Source: a virus
DNA: 22,944 nt
Virus record (IMG/VR): IMGVR_UViG_3300030116_002445
Span: 1-22,944 of that record
Reading direction: 5' to 3' (one strand)
The notes below the pieces were generated by a model. That model did no database searches. It was given only the letters and a program-made list of their open reading frames with translations, and had not been told where the DNA came from. The translations under genes and the position numbers were made by a program. The number at the start of each line of letters is the position of its first letter. The first letter of the stretch is position 1. Positions 1-7,589 of this stretch are shown here, one piece after another.

Positions 1-440
1 CAGTTAACAAATGGTGCAGGTTATATTACATCAGCAGATGGTGGAAATGCACAGACTTTAGACGGTATTAATAGCACAAGTTTTGCAAGGTCTGATGCAG
101 GAACTACATATACTAACTATGCTAACAAACAACAATTCTATTCAAATACAAATCTAGCTTCAAGCTCAGGAAGTCAGGCAGGTCTAGAGTGTTTCTCTAG
201 TGGTTCGGGTAATGATGCATTTATGACTTTCCATGTTGGTGGAGATTTTGCTTGTTACTTTGGATTAGACGGTGGAACAAATAAACTATCCGTTGGTGGT
301 TGGTCAATGGGAGCAAACTCTTATGAGATTTATCACGCAGGAAATAAACCTTCACTAGCAACTCTTGGATTTACAGGAGCTTCAAATGCTAACTATATTA
401 CTAATAATAACCAGTTAACAAATGGTGCTGGTTATTTAAC
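1..440 (+). repeat. In-frame direct repeat in tail-fibre shaft (copies at 1-29 and 412-440)
   Basis: Two near-identical 29-base copies encode QLTNGAGYIT and QLTNGAGYLT. They lie 411 bases apart and in the same frame. Such repeats are common in phage fibre shafts and can seed recombination between fibre genes. The first copy touches the window edge, so more copies may lie upstream. Confidence 0.6.
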
Positions 441-1092
441 AAGTTCCTCTGGACTAAATGGTAGTAATATTACAAGTGGAACTGTTCCTGCAGCAAGATT
501 ACCTACTCAAAGTAAATATTTAAGAAGTAATACTTCTGATACAATGACTGCTGGTACACTAAGTTTTCATACTGACAATGTGCAAGCTCCAACATCTTCA
601 AATGCAACTACAGGAGCAAGATTAAATTTATATCCTTTAGGCAGCGGTAGAGACTATACAATAGGTATAGAAAACTCTCATATGTGGTTTAATACTGATG
701 GAGGATACAAGTTTTATCGAGATGGTAGTGCTTTTATGCATTTAGATAGTAGTAGCAATTTAACTATAACAGGTAATATCACTGCTTATGGGTCAGTATC
801 AGATATCAAAACAAAAGAAAATATAGAAATAATTGGAAATGCATTAGAAAAAGTAAAAACACTAGATGGAATAACATTTAATTATAAAGATAATCCTGAA
901 GAAAGAATGACTGGTGTTATAGCGCAACAAGTTAAAGAAGTTTTACCAGAAGCAATATATGAGCATGACAAAATAGATGGAGAACAAACTTATGCTGTTC
1001 GTTATGGACAGATGGTAGGATTATTAATAGAGGCAATAAAAGAACAACAAGACCAAATAGATGAACTCAAAGAAAAATTGGAGAATAAATAG
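1..1092 (+). CDS. Tail fibre protein, C-terminal part, with S74 intramolecular chaperone (5' end outside window)
   Basis: The frame is open from base 1, so the gene begins upstream. The visible product is about 363 residues, low in complexity and rich in Gly, Ser, Asn and Thr, as in beta-structured fibre shafts. It contains two copies of a QLTNGAGY motif (bases 1-29 and 412-440). The C-terminal ~95 residues form a peptidase S74 domain: the sequence S-D-I-K-T-K (Ser codon 799-801, Lys codon 814-816) matches the Ser/Lys dyad known to release this chaperone from endosialidase-type fibres. It is followed by the typical TGVIAQQV and YGQMVGLLIEAIKEQ segments and a short terminal coiled coil. By family knowledge the domain assists trimer folding and is then cleaved off. 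Receptor binding is inferred. The next gene starts on the last base of the stop codon. Confidence 0.9.
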   Translation, partial: QLTNGAGYITSADGGNAQTLDGINSTSFARSDAGTTYTNYANKQQFYSNTNLASSSGSQAGLECFSSGSGNDAFMTFHVGGDFACYFGLDGGTNKLSVGGWSMGANSYEIYHAGNKPSLATLGFTGASNANYITNNNQLTNGAGYLTSSSGLNGSNITSGTVPAARLPTQSKYLRSNTSDTMTAGTLSFHTDNVQAPTSSNATTGARLNLYPLGSGRDYTIGIENSHMWFNTDGGYKFYRDGSAFMHLDSSSNLTITGNITAYGSVSDIKTKENIEIIGNALEKVKTLDGITFNYKDNPEERMTGVIAQQVKEVLPEAIYEHDKIDGEQTYAVRYGQMVGLLIEAIKEQQDQIDELKEKLENK

Positions 1093-2243
1093 TGGCAATA
1101 AGTGGAGTAGGACAACAAAAATCATTCGCAGACCTACAAACTGAATTTGGAGGCTCTCACCCTATAACTATGGGTGAGTATGCTTCTTTTAGAGTATCAG
1201 GCTCTGGAAACACTATTGATATGGACGACTTTGCAGGTGCTACAGCTAATGCTTTTCCTGGATCTGGCGAAGATAGTTGGTTTCAAACAAGTGGAATCGC
1301 ACAAGATGCTCCGCCTAATCAATGGGGATATCCTACCGTATCTAATGCTAGTTATGCACAGGCTGGTTGTAATGTAGGGTTTCAAAATGACCAAACAAAC
1401 GATAGAATTGCAATGAGATGGACTACTTTTACTTCAGCAGCCGCTTCTTCTTATAGTTATGCATATGTAGGTTATGATGGTTTTGCAACAAATACATTTT
1501 ATGCAAAATGCGTTTATTCAGCTTCATCAAGTGGATTTGTTGGAAGTGTTGAAAACCCCGCTTCTTACTCTCCAGCATCAAATACTTATACCGCAATAAG
1601 TACTTCTACTTATAGTCCTATATGGCAATGGTCAGCAACGGTATCTAGTGGAAGTGGAACAAGAAGTATAACAAGTTCTACACACCCTGATTGGACAGTT
1701 GCTTCAGATAGTAGTGGAACAAATGCAATATCTGGAACAGCTAGAGCACTAAGTGTATCAGCTACTCGTGGTACTCAAGGGCCAGGTGGCGGTGGTGGTG
1801 GCGGATTTATCTGTGTTCATGAAGATATGTTAGTTTCTACTGCAAATGGAAAAATGAAGATAGACGATATAATTGCTACTGCACCTCCTAAAATTTGGGG
1901 ATATAATAAAGAAACAAATCAAAAAGAGTTAGGAGACGTTTTAGAGATAAAAGTAGTAGAGCATGATAATTTATATAAGATAAATGATATAATACTTACT
2001 GAAGACCATGCAATATATGATGAAAACTATGGACTACTTTCTGTAAATCCAACAAAAACAAAAGAAAATTATGGAAAAGACGCTACTGAAATTAAGGTAG
2101 GGGATAAAGTAAGAAAAGAAGACGAAAGTCTAGAAACTGTAAACTCAATAGAAGCCTATTCTGGCACTCATAGAACTTATACTATAAAAACATCATTTGA
2201 TAATTTTTACGCAGATAGTTACTTGGTCGATTCCGAGATATAA
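1092..2243 (+). CDS. Virion structural (tail-associated) protein with C-terminal Hint domain
   Basis: The 383-residue product starts with GTG, preceded by GGAG 8 nt upstream. The N-terminus has the motif SFADLQTEFGGSHPITMGEY (residues 11-30), which resembles a segment seen in structural proteins of marine myoviruses. The middle is rich in Ser, Thr, Gly and Tyr, as in fibre or baseplate decoration proteins. A run of seven glycines (232-238) leads into a Hint-like domain: Cys241 begins a block-A-like segment (CVHEDMLVSTANGKMKI), T303-E-D-H306 matches the block-B TxxH motif, and residues 362-379 resemble block F. The C-terminus ends in YLVDSEI without the His-Asn of inteins. This predicts at most N-terminal thioester chemistry rather than splicing. 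The virion role and the self-processing are inferred. The gene is co-transcribed with the tail fibre. Confidence 0.8.
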   Translation: MAISGVGQQKSFADLQTEFGGSHPITMGEYASFRVSGSGNTIDMDDFAGATANAFPGSGEDSWFQTSGIAQDAPPNQWGYPTVSNASYAQAGCNVGFQNDQTNDRIAMRWTTFTSAAASSYSYAYVGYDGFATNTFYAKCVYSASSSGFVGSVENPASYSPASNTYTAISTSTYSPIWQWSATVSSGSGTRSITSSTHPDWTVASDSSGTNAISGTARALSVSATRGTQGPGGGGGGGFICVHEDMLVSTANGKMKIDDIIATAPPKIWGYNKETNQKELGDVLEIKVVEHDNLYKINDIILTEDHAIYDENYGLLSVNPTKTKENYGKDATEIKVGDKVRKEDESLETVNSIEAYSGTHRTYTIKTSFDNFYADSYLVDSEI

Positions 2244-2272
2244 AAAAAGGGGCTTAAGCCCCTTTCTTTTTG
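2244..2272. terminator. Bidirectional intrinsic terminator between convergent gene blocks
   Basis: A perfect 20-base palindrome, AAAGGGGCTTAAGCCCCTTT, spans 2246-2265. On the + strand it is followed by TTTCTTTTT and on the - strand by a seven-T run, so it can end transcription from both sides. It sits 1 base after the + strand structural gene and 8 bases beyond the stop of the last - strand gene. Confidence 0.9.
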
Positions 2273-2273
2273 C

Positions 2274-2528
2274 CTATTCTACAGGCGGTACATCTTCAGA
2301 ATCTACATCTTCAACAAGCTCTTTCAACTTAGCAGTCAGAGATTCCTGACTTGCCTGTAATTGGAGTCCTGTTAATTGATTATTTTGAATTTGTGTACCA
2401 ACACTTTGTAGTGCTGCTACTACCATTCTTGCATCATCAGATAGATTCTCAATAAGATATTTTTTATCATCAAGAACTAAGACTGGTTCGTCATTAGTTA
2501 CTTGAGGTTGATTATTTTCTGTCGACAT
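2274..2528 (-). CDS. Small protein resembling the DUF6447 family
   Basis: An 84-residue acidic protein and the last gene of the long - strand block. A disordered N-terminus of about 15 residues is followed by a short beta segment (LVLDDKKYLIENL, 17-29) and a long helix (30-73) with regular hydrophobic spacing, then an acidic tail. The layout 'D-x-K-x-Y-x-x-x-x-L-S-D-x-A-R' plus a long helix recalls small phage proteins grouped as DUF6447, whose function is unknown. The family link is from memory, not from a search. An AGGAG 5 nt before ATG supports the start. It follows NrdB by 8 nt and should be co-transcribed with it. Confidence 0.7.
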   Translation of the reverse strand: MSTENNQPQVTNDEPVLVLDDKKYLIENLSDDARMVVAALQSVGTQIQNNQLTGLQLQASQESLTAKLKELVEDVDSEDVPPVE

Positions 2529-2536
2529 AATTTCTC

Positions 2537-3499
2537 CTATTTAAATATATCTTGCCAATTTCCTTGTGTACTAGCCTTAGCATACTCGGTAGCACGGTTT
2601 TCAAAAAAGTTGGTATGCTCAACCGCATTTACTTGCATATCAATCCAAGGCAATGGATTTTCACTACTGTTAAATATGTTTTTCATTCCGAGACCCAAAA
2701 GTCGTCTATCTGCAATATAACGAATATACTCTTTTACTTCTTTTGCTGTCAAATCAGGTATGTCCGCTTTATCAAAACAAACATCTATAAATTTATCTTC
2801 TAATTCAACAACGCGCTCGGCTGCGCAATATATTTCATATTTTAGTTTATCTGTCCATATATCTGGATTTTCTGCAATAAAAGTTCTAAATAATTTAGAC
2901 AATCCTTCTACATGAAGGGACTCGTCTCTTATTGACCATGTGACAATCTGCCCCATACCCTTCATTAAGTTATGTCTAGGATAGTTCAATAGTATAGCAA
3001 AACTACTAAATAATTGAACACCTTCGGTAAATCCACTGTAAACTGCCATTGTTTTTGCAATCTCATGTGGACTATTCATGTTAAAATCTGTTAGATAGTC
3101 ATGTTTTTCTGACATCGCTTGTATATCAAAAAATTCTTGGTACATATCATCTGATTTACCCAAACTTTCTAATAGTAAAGAATATGCTTCTTGATGGACT
3201 GCTTCCATCGCTGCATAACTTACTAACATCATTCTGATTTCAGGTTGTTTAAATGTTGGTAAATAATGCTTGGCATATCCACAACATACATCAACATCTG
3301 CCTGAGTAAAGAACTTAAATATGTTATCTAACAAAAGTCTGTTATCGGGACTTAACTTTTCCCGATAGTCTTTTATATCGTCTTGTAAAGGCACCTCATC
3401 TGGTAGCCAATGCATTTGCTGTTGTCTTTTATAAAACTCAAATGCCCAAGGGTATATAAAAGGTTTGTAATATTCTCTTTCTTCTAATAATTGACTCAT
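2537..3499 (-). CDS. nrdB: Ribonucleotide reductase class I small (radical) subunit NrdB
   Basis: A 320-residue R2-type protein. It holds the di-iron site and the tyrosyl radical that starts reduction of ribonucleotides in NrdA. All six expected metal ligands can be placed: D68, E99, H102 (in EAVHQEAY), E159, E193 and H196 (in RDESLH). Tyr106, four residues after H102, occupies the radical tyrosine position, so this looks like a classical Y-radical enzyme rather than the Phe-type class Ic. Length is slightly below that of bacterial R2 proteins (about 350-375). The C-terminus (GNWQDIFK), which in this family docks to the large subunit, is intact. The gene lies 2 nt after the nrdA stop, giving a two-gene dNTP-supply unit next to replication genes. 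Confidence 0.95.
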   Translation of the reverse strand: MSQLLEEREYYKPFIYPWAFEFYKRQQQMHWLPDEVPLQDDIKDYREKLSPDNRLLLDNIFKFFTQADVDVCCGYAKHYLPTFKQPEIRMMLVSYAAMEAVHQEAYSLLLESLGKSDDMYQEFFDIQAMSEKHDYLTDFNMNSPHEIAKTMAVYSGFTEGVQLFSSFAILLNYPRHNLMKGMGQIVTWSIRDESLHVEGLSKLFRTFIAENPDIWTDKLKYEIYCAAERVVELEDKFIDVCFDKADIPDLTAKEVKEYIRYIADRRLLGLGMKNIFNSSENPLPWIDMQVNAVEHTNFFENRATEYAKASTQGNWQDIFK

Positions 3500-3501
3500 A
3501 A

Positions 3502-5265
3502 TTATCCTTCACAACTTAGACAATCTTGTTGTTCAAAGATTATCTCCCTTTTAATTTTATTTGAAACATTATCTGCACGAGATATTGCCTCACTTCTTAA
3601 ATAATATAAAGTTTTCATATTTTTAGCCCATGCTAACATATGAATATTATGTAGTTCTCCCTTGTTTACATCAGGTGGGAAGAAGAGATTAACACTCTGC
3701 GACTGACAAATAAATTCTTGTCTTTGTGCCGCATGTTCTATTACCCAAGACTGGTTTATTTCAACAGCAGTCTTAAATACTTCTTTTTCTTCTTCGCTTA
3801 AGAATTCAAGATGTTGAACACTTCCTTTATTTGTAACTATACTTTTCCAAGTGCTTTCAGTATTTTGCTCATACTTTTCTAACAATTCTTCTAAGAATTT
3901 ATTTTTCTGTAAGTATGACCCACTCTTCGTTTTTTGCGTATATGCATTAGCACGAAAAGGTTCTATACTTGGACTTGTATTTCCACAAATAATAGAACTA
4001 CTTGCGTTTGGAGCAATTGCCAGTAAATGTGTATTTCTTACTGAGCAAGAATCATCATCTGGACAAGCTCCTCTTTCTACCGCAAGTTGTTCCGTTGTAT
4101 TTTGTGCTTGAGATTTTATACTATCGAACATTTCATAATTAATAGCACTTGCAAGTGGACTCTCAAAAGAGATACCATTTTTCTGCAAGTACGCATGAAA
4201 TCCCATTGCTCCTAAACCTAGACTTCTTTCACGCAAAGCACTAAACTTTGCTCTTTCTAGTTGTGGTGGAGCATTTTTTATAAAAGACTCTAGCACATTG
4301 TCGAGCATACGAATTAAATCTGGTATGAAAGCAGGTACTTTCTTCCATTCATCATAATACTCTAAATTTACACTCGATAAACAGCAAACTGCTGTTCTCT
4401 CATCATTCGTCGCAAGTGTGATTTCAGAACAAAGATTACTGTGGTGTACACGCAATCCTTTATTTTTCTGAAACTGTGGTAAGTCTGCATTTACCGCATC
4501 TTCAAACATTAAATATGGTTCTCCAGTTTCCATACGATTCTGGAGTAATTTTACCCATAATGTTCTTGCACTTACAACTTTCTTTATTTCACCGCTATGG
4601 GGATCAATTAGCTCCCAAGAGTCATCAAAGCCTGGCTCTTTGGTTGCTTTATGTATGATTTCCATAAATTTATCTGGTATTACTACGCCATGGTGTAGAT
4701 TGAGACACTTACGGTTTGTATCTCCACCAGTTGGTTTTCTCATATCGAGAAACTCCTCTACTTCAGGGTGGCTCATGTGTAGATAAGCAGCATAACTTCC
4801 TCTACGAGTTACACCCTGACTGAACGCCAACATCTCAGCGTCTACCACTTTTACAAATGGCATAACACCTGTGGATTCAGAACCCTTTGATGTTTTTGTT
4901 CCTTGTGCACGAACATCACTCCAACTGCCACCAATTCCTCCACCAAAAGATGAAAGATAGGCATTTTCTGTGTAATGTCCTGTTATTCCTTCTCTACTGT
5001 CATCTACATAATTGAGAAAACAAGAGATTGGGAGACCCCGCTGAGTCCCTCCATTGGAGAGAACTGGAGTCGCAAACATAAACCATAAATTACTAGCATA
5101 ATCATATAGTCTTTGTGCGTGTGCTTCATCATCTGCAAATGCTTGTGCAGCACGAGCAAATCCTTCTTGAGGACTTACTTCGTCACCCACAAGATATCTA
5201 TCTTGCAAAGTTTTATGACTAAACTCAGTTAAGAGTTTATCTTTTCTGTAGTCTATATTTATCAT
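3502..5265 (-). CDS. nrdA: Ribonucleotide reductase class I large (catalytic) subunit NrdA, no ATP-cone
   Basis: A 587-residue catalytic subunit that reduces ribonucleoside diphosphates to deoxy forms. Visible active-site residues are Cys82 (ISCF), the N277-L-C279-S-E281 motif with the thiyl Cys279, Cys294 as the second redox cysteine, paired Tyr554/Tyr555 for radical transfer, and a C-terminal C582-x-x-C585 that is normally re-reduced by thioredoxin or glutaredoxin. E. coli NrdA has 761 residues. The shortening is mostly at the N-terminus: the protein starts directly at the barrel-domain segment LQDRYL, so the ATP-cone that carries dATP feedback inhibition is absent. The start ATG overlaps the stop of the upstream exonuclease gene (ATGA). 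No thioredoxin gene is seen in this window. Confidence 0.95.
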   Translation of the reverse strand: MINIDYRKDKLLTEFSHKTLQDRYLVGDEVSPQEGFARAAQAFADDEAHAQRLYDYASNLWFMFATPVLSNGGTQRGLPISCFLNYVDDSREGITGHYTENAYLSSFGGGIGGSWSDVRAQGTKTSKGSESTGVMPFVKVVDAEMLAFSQGVTRRGSYAAYLHMSHPEVEEFLDMRKPTGGDTNRKCLNLHHGVVIPDKFMEIIHKATKEPGFDDSWELIDPHSGEIKKVVSARTLWVKLLQNRMETGEPYLMFEDAVNADLPQFQKNKGLRVHHSNLCSEITLATNDERTAVCCLSSVNLEYYDEWKKVPAFIPDLIRMLDNVLESFIKNAPPQLERAKFSALRERSLGLGAMGFHAYLQKNGISFESPLASAINYEMFDSIKSQAQNTTEQLAVERGACPDDDSCSVRNTHLLAIAPNASSSIICGNTSPSIEPFRANAYTQKTKSGSYLQKNKFLEELLEKYEQNTESTWKSIVTNKGSVQHLEFLSEEEKEVFKTAVEINQSWVIEHAAQRQEFICQSQSVNLFFPPDVNKGELHNIHMLAWAKNMKTLYYLRSEAISRADNVSNKIKREIIFEQQDCLSCEG

Positions 5266-6092
5266 AATATTTTTCCTAAAGTATTTTTAATTACTTCTTT
5301 GTTTTCTTCTCCGATAGCATCTTCACAGTATGTTACTAAATCCATAAGTTCAACATTTGTCAGAAGTTGTTCTGCATTTTCATTGACCGCTTGGATATAT
5401 TTATACCTTCCTTCTAGTGGACAAGCATCGTAGATGTCGAAAACTGTTCCATATTGTTCCATTAATTGTACTGCGCGTTTTGGACCAACACCAGGTACTC
5501 CTGGTACATTGTCCCCTTTATCGCCAGTTAGACATTTGAAAGTAATATAATCTTCAATTTCAAAGTCATAGTGTTCGTCCCAGTTGTGTACTGTTGTTTC
5601 TTTTCTAGTAACTGTACTAAATCTAGACACTTTATCGCTAATAAGTAAATCCCAGTCTTTATCTGACGATATTAACCAACATTCATCATAATCGATATTT
5701 TGTGTTATGTATGCAGCTATGTCATCGGCTTCAACTCCTCTAAAATGAAATACTGGGTACTTTTCTTTTATTAAAGTTAGAGTATCTTGAAACTCTGCCA
5801 TAAACATCTCAAACTCTTTTGCTTCTTGCTCAGTTTGGTCTGCGAATCTTTCTTTTCTGTTTGCCTTGTATTCTGGAAATATCTCTTTTCGATAACTACT
5901 ACCACCATCAGCACATACTATAATTGTACCTGCTTTGTACGACTTGGCTAGACTTTCTATTGTTCGTATGTAGTCATACTTAAAATCTAATATATTTTGG
6001 TGTTTCCATCGAAAAGCTACATTTAGTCCATCAACTATCAGCAAGTTCCCAATCGGAGCTGGGCTCCCAAGGTTTGCAATCGTAGTCGCCAT
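5262..6092 (-). CDS. 5'-3' exonuclease / flap endonuclease (PolA N-terminal type, RNase H-like)
   Basis: A 276-residue structure-specific nuclease expected to remove RNA primers and 5' flaps on the lagging strand. It supplies in trans the 5' nuclease domain missing from the phage polymerase. The acidic metal-binding residues of the family are visible: D21 (IVDGLN), D62 (CADGG), E121/D123/D124 (VEADD), D144 and D146 (SSDKDWD), and D191/D194 (GDKGDN). A helix-hairpin-helix, VPGVPGVGPKRA, spans 197-208. The chosen ATG has AGGAG 12-13 nt upstream and overlaps the preceding nuclease gene by 62 nt. A TTG start at residue 17, just before the first beta strand, is a possible shorter alternative. It overlaps nrdA by 4 nt. 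Confidence 0.9.
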   Translation of the reverse strand: MATTIANLGSPAPIGNLLIVDGLNVAFRWKHQNILDFKYDYIRTIESLAKSYKAGTIIVCADGGSSYRKEIFPEYKANRKERFADQTEQEAKEFEMFMAEFQDTLTLIKEKYPVFHFRGVEADDIAAYITQNIDYDECWLISSDKDWDLLISDKVSRFSTVTRKETTVHNWDEHYDFEIEDYITFKCLTGDKGDNVPGVPGVGPKRAVQLMEQYGTVFDIYDACPLEGRYKYIQAVNENAEQLLTNVELMDLVTYCEDAIGEENKEVIKNTLGKIL

Positions 6093-6522
6093 TTGTAAAT
6101 ACTATCTCCTCTTTTTCGAGCCAGTGTTCTGCGATTAGTATATATGCACCTAGCCACGCAATATGCATATAACGCAATGTATTCTTTGGTTTTCGAACTG
6201 TTACTGCAAAAAACTTTCCGTAGTTTTCTCTAAATATCAGTAACGGCTCTTGTTTCATTTCTTGTGATTGTCTACATAGTTTACTCCACCATTTATAAAG
6301 ATTATTAGTCTTTGAGGTGTATATTTTTGAGTTAAATCCGCTATCCTTGTAGAATTTAACTTCTATGCAAAATAAATTATGTTTACCAGGTACTCTAATA
6401 TCTCCTTTTATTTTTCCACTACCAGAACCTGGTACTTGTTCCCATCTCTCTTCTGTCATTCGACCAAGTAGAGACATAACTTGTTGTTCTCCTCTGTTTC
6501 CTTTTTGTCGTGAGTTAACCAT
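6031..6522 (-). CDS. PD-(D/E)XK nuclease, probable Holliday-junction-resolvase-like endonuclease
   Basis: A 163-residue protein. The first 60 residues show the PD-(D/E)XK core: KGNRGEQQV with Glu12, then PGSGSGKIKGD with Asp41, then CIEVKFY with Glu54 and Lys56. This spacing is typical of Hjc-like resolvases and related phage nucleases that act on branched DNA. The C-terminal half, rich in aromatic residues, is not recognised. The position between a cytochrome cassette and a flap endonuclease, inside a recombination block, fits a role in resolving replication or recombination intermediates, but the exact substrate is inferred. It overlaps the upstream small membrane gene by 8 nt and the exonuclease gene by 62 nt. 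Confidence 0.75.
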   Translation of the reverse strand: MVNSRQKGNRGEQQVMSLLGRMTEERWEQVPGSGSGKIKGDIRVPGKHNLFCIEVKFYKDSGFNSKIYTSKTNNLYKWWSKLCRQSQEMKQEPLLIFRENYGKFFAVTVRKPKNTLRYMHIAWLGAYILIAEHWLEKEEIVFTNGDYDCKPWEPSSDWELADS

Positions 6523-6760
6523 TAAATCCTTTATCTATTAGCCAAAAGGCCATTAACATAGAGCCAAATACAAATACCTGTACAAAAGCCATAAAAGCTA
6601 CTAAGGGTATCTGTATTTTGCCCCACCAATTTAATTCTTTTTCTTGCCACTCGTCCCACTCTTCAGCTGTTGCGTCTTCTGTTTTATTCAACTGCAACTC
6701 CAACTGTTGGGGATAGCGGTTTTCTTTGTAATTTTCTTCTCTTTTCCAAGGGTCTGTCAT
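6515..6760 (-). CDS. Small single-pass membrane protein of unknown function (cytochrome c cassette)
   Basis: An 81-residue protein with a charged N-terminal half rich in Glu, Gln and Trp (1-46), one strong membrane helix (about 50-75, IPLVAFMAFVQVFVFGSMLM) and a short tail. I do not recognise a family. It starts with ATG overlapping the cytochrome c stop (ATGA), so the two are probably translationally coupled. That suggests a role in the same membrane process, for example as an anchor or partner, which is inference only. Confidence 0.7.
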   Translation of the reverse strand: MTDPWKREENYKENRYPQQLELQLNKTEDATAEEWDEWQEKELNWWGKIQIPLVAFMAFVQVFVFGSMLMAFWLIDKGFNG

Positions 6761-7191
6761 TTCATAGTTTCTTCAATAAACTCTGATAATGTTTGTATAT
6801 CATTATCTGATAACATACCTGCTTGTGCCCACATTGTAGAACTCATATTTCCTATGGTTTCCCTATTTTGATAGGCATATAATCTTTGAGATATATACTC
6901 TGCATTTTGTCCTGCTAGTTTAGGAAAAGCACCCATGCCTTGTCCTTCTTGTCCATGACATGCTGCACAACCTGCCCATAATCCTCTTATTGACGAGAAT
7001 GGGTCTGCCGCCGCAGCTTCTGCTTGTTTCGCCATCTGTTCACTAAGCGTACCATGAACTCGTAGATACTCCTCATAACACTCTCCTGTACAAGCATGAG
7101 CCCTAGAATAACCTTTGTATTCTAAATTTTGATAAGTGTATGTTATAAGTGAAAACATCACTACTACTATTGATAAAATGTATAATCTCAT
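6757..7191 (-). CDS. Membrane-anchored c-type cytochrome (class I, single haem)
   Basis: A 144-residue electron-transfer protein. Residues 3-20 form a signal anchor without a clear cleavage site, so the haem domain should face the periplasm. The haem-binding motif C75-A-A-C78-H79 is followed by GQEGQGMGAFPKLAGQ and a C-terminal LSDNDIQTLSEFI helix, the pattern of cytochrome c4/c553-type domains. Met120 is the likely second axial ligand by alignment with that family, with Met116 as an alternative. Two extra cysteines, C34 and C38, lie in the linker (HACTGEC) and could form a disulfide. Covalent haem attachment would need host Ccm proteins. It overlaps the genes on both sides by 4 nt. A phage gene of this kind is rare, and its redox partner is unknown. 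Confidence 0.85.
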   Translation of the reverse strand: MRLYILSIVVVMFSLITYTYQNLEYKGYSRAHACTGECYEEYLRVHGTLSEQMAKQAEAAAADPFSSIRGLWAGCAACHGQEGQGMGAFPKLAGQNAEYISQRLYAYQNRETIGNMSSTMWAQAGMLSDNDIQTLSEFIEETMK

Positions 7192-7589
7192 GCTTCTCTA
7201 TCTATATCCCATCTAACTATGTTCTTGCCTTGTTTTGAAGGTCTGTTTTGCCAGAACTTCCAAGACTCTGCTTGTTGTCTCCATTCTAATAACCATGGAG
7301 CATTTTCTCTTTCCGCATCTTTAAATACGGCATTTGTAAATATAACTGGTATTAAGACTGCAAAGTGTACGAATATACTTGTTACTGTTTTATACCCTAA
7401 CCACCCCATATAATAGGTTGCTAGAAATCCAAAATATACACTCCACATAGTAAATAATACCAATGTAAAATATGCTTGTAAGCTGGGATCGGGAACATAT
7501 TTTAATGGATTATATCTATTATCCATTACTAGTCTCCAACACTCAACTATCCACATAATAACTCTTCTGTGTAATGCTGGTTTATTCAT
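7188..7589 (-). CDS. Two-helix membrane protein of unknown function (cytochrome c cassette)
   Basis: A 133-residue protein. It has a basic, Trp-containing N-terminus (1-36), two predicted membrane helices (about 38-62 and 66-88) and a polar C-terminal tail rich in Trp, Arg and Glu (90-133). Both termini are expected in the cytoplasm if the positive-inside rule holds. No cysteine or histidine pattern indicates a haem site. I do not recognise a family. It is the first gene of a three-gene membrane and cytochrome set, overlapping sbcC by 8 nt and cytochrome c by 4 nt, so a shared task with the cytochrome is plausible but unproven. Confidence 0.7.
   Translation of the reverse strand: MNKPALHRRVIMWIVECWRLVMDNRYNPLKYVPDPSLQAYFTLVLFTMWSVYFGFLATYYMGWLGYKTVTSIFVHFAVLIPVIFTNAVFKDAERENAPWLLEWRQQAESWKFWQNRPSKQGKNIVRWDIDREA

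Noticed and set aside
1174-1394. Short frames on both strands inside the Hint-domain structural gene
   Set aside because: They are shadows of the long structural frame, with no ribosome-binding site and no recognisable domain.
1812-2243. Full splicing intein in the structural protein
   Set aside because: There is no C-terminal His-Asn, no +1 nucleophile and no C-extein: the protein ends directly after the block-F-like segment.
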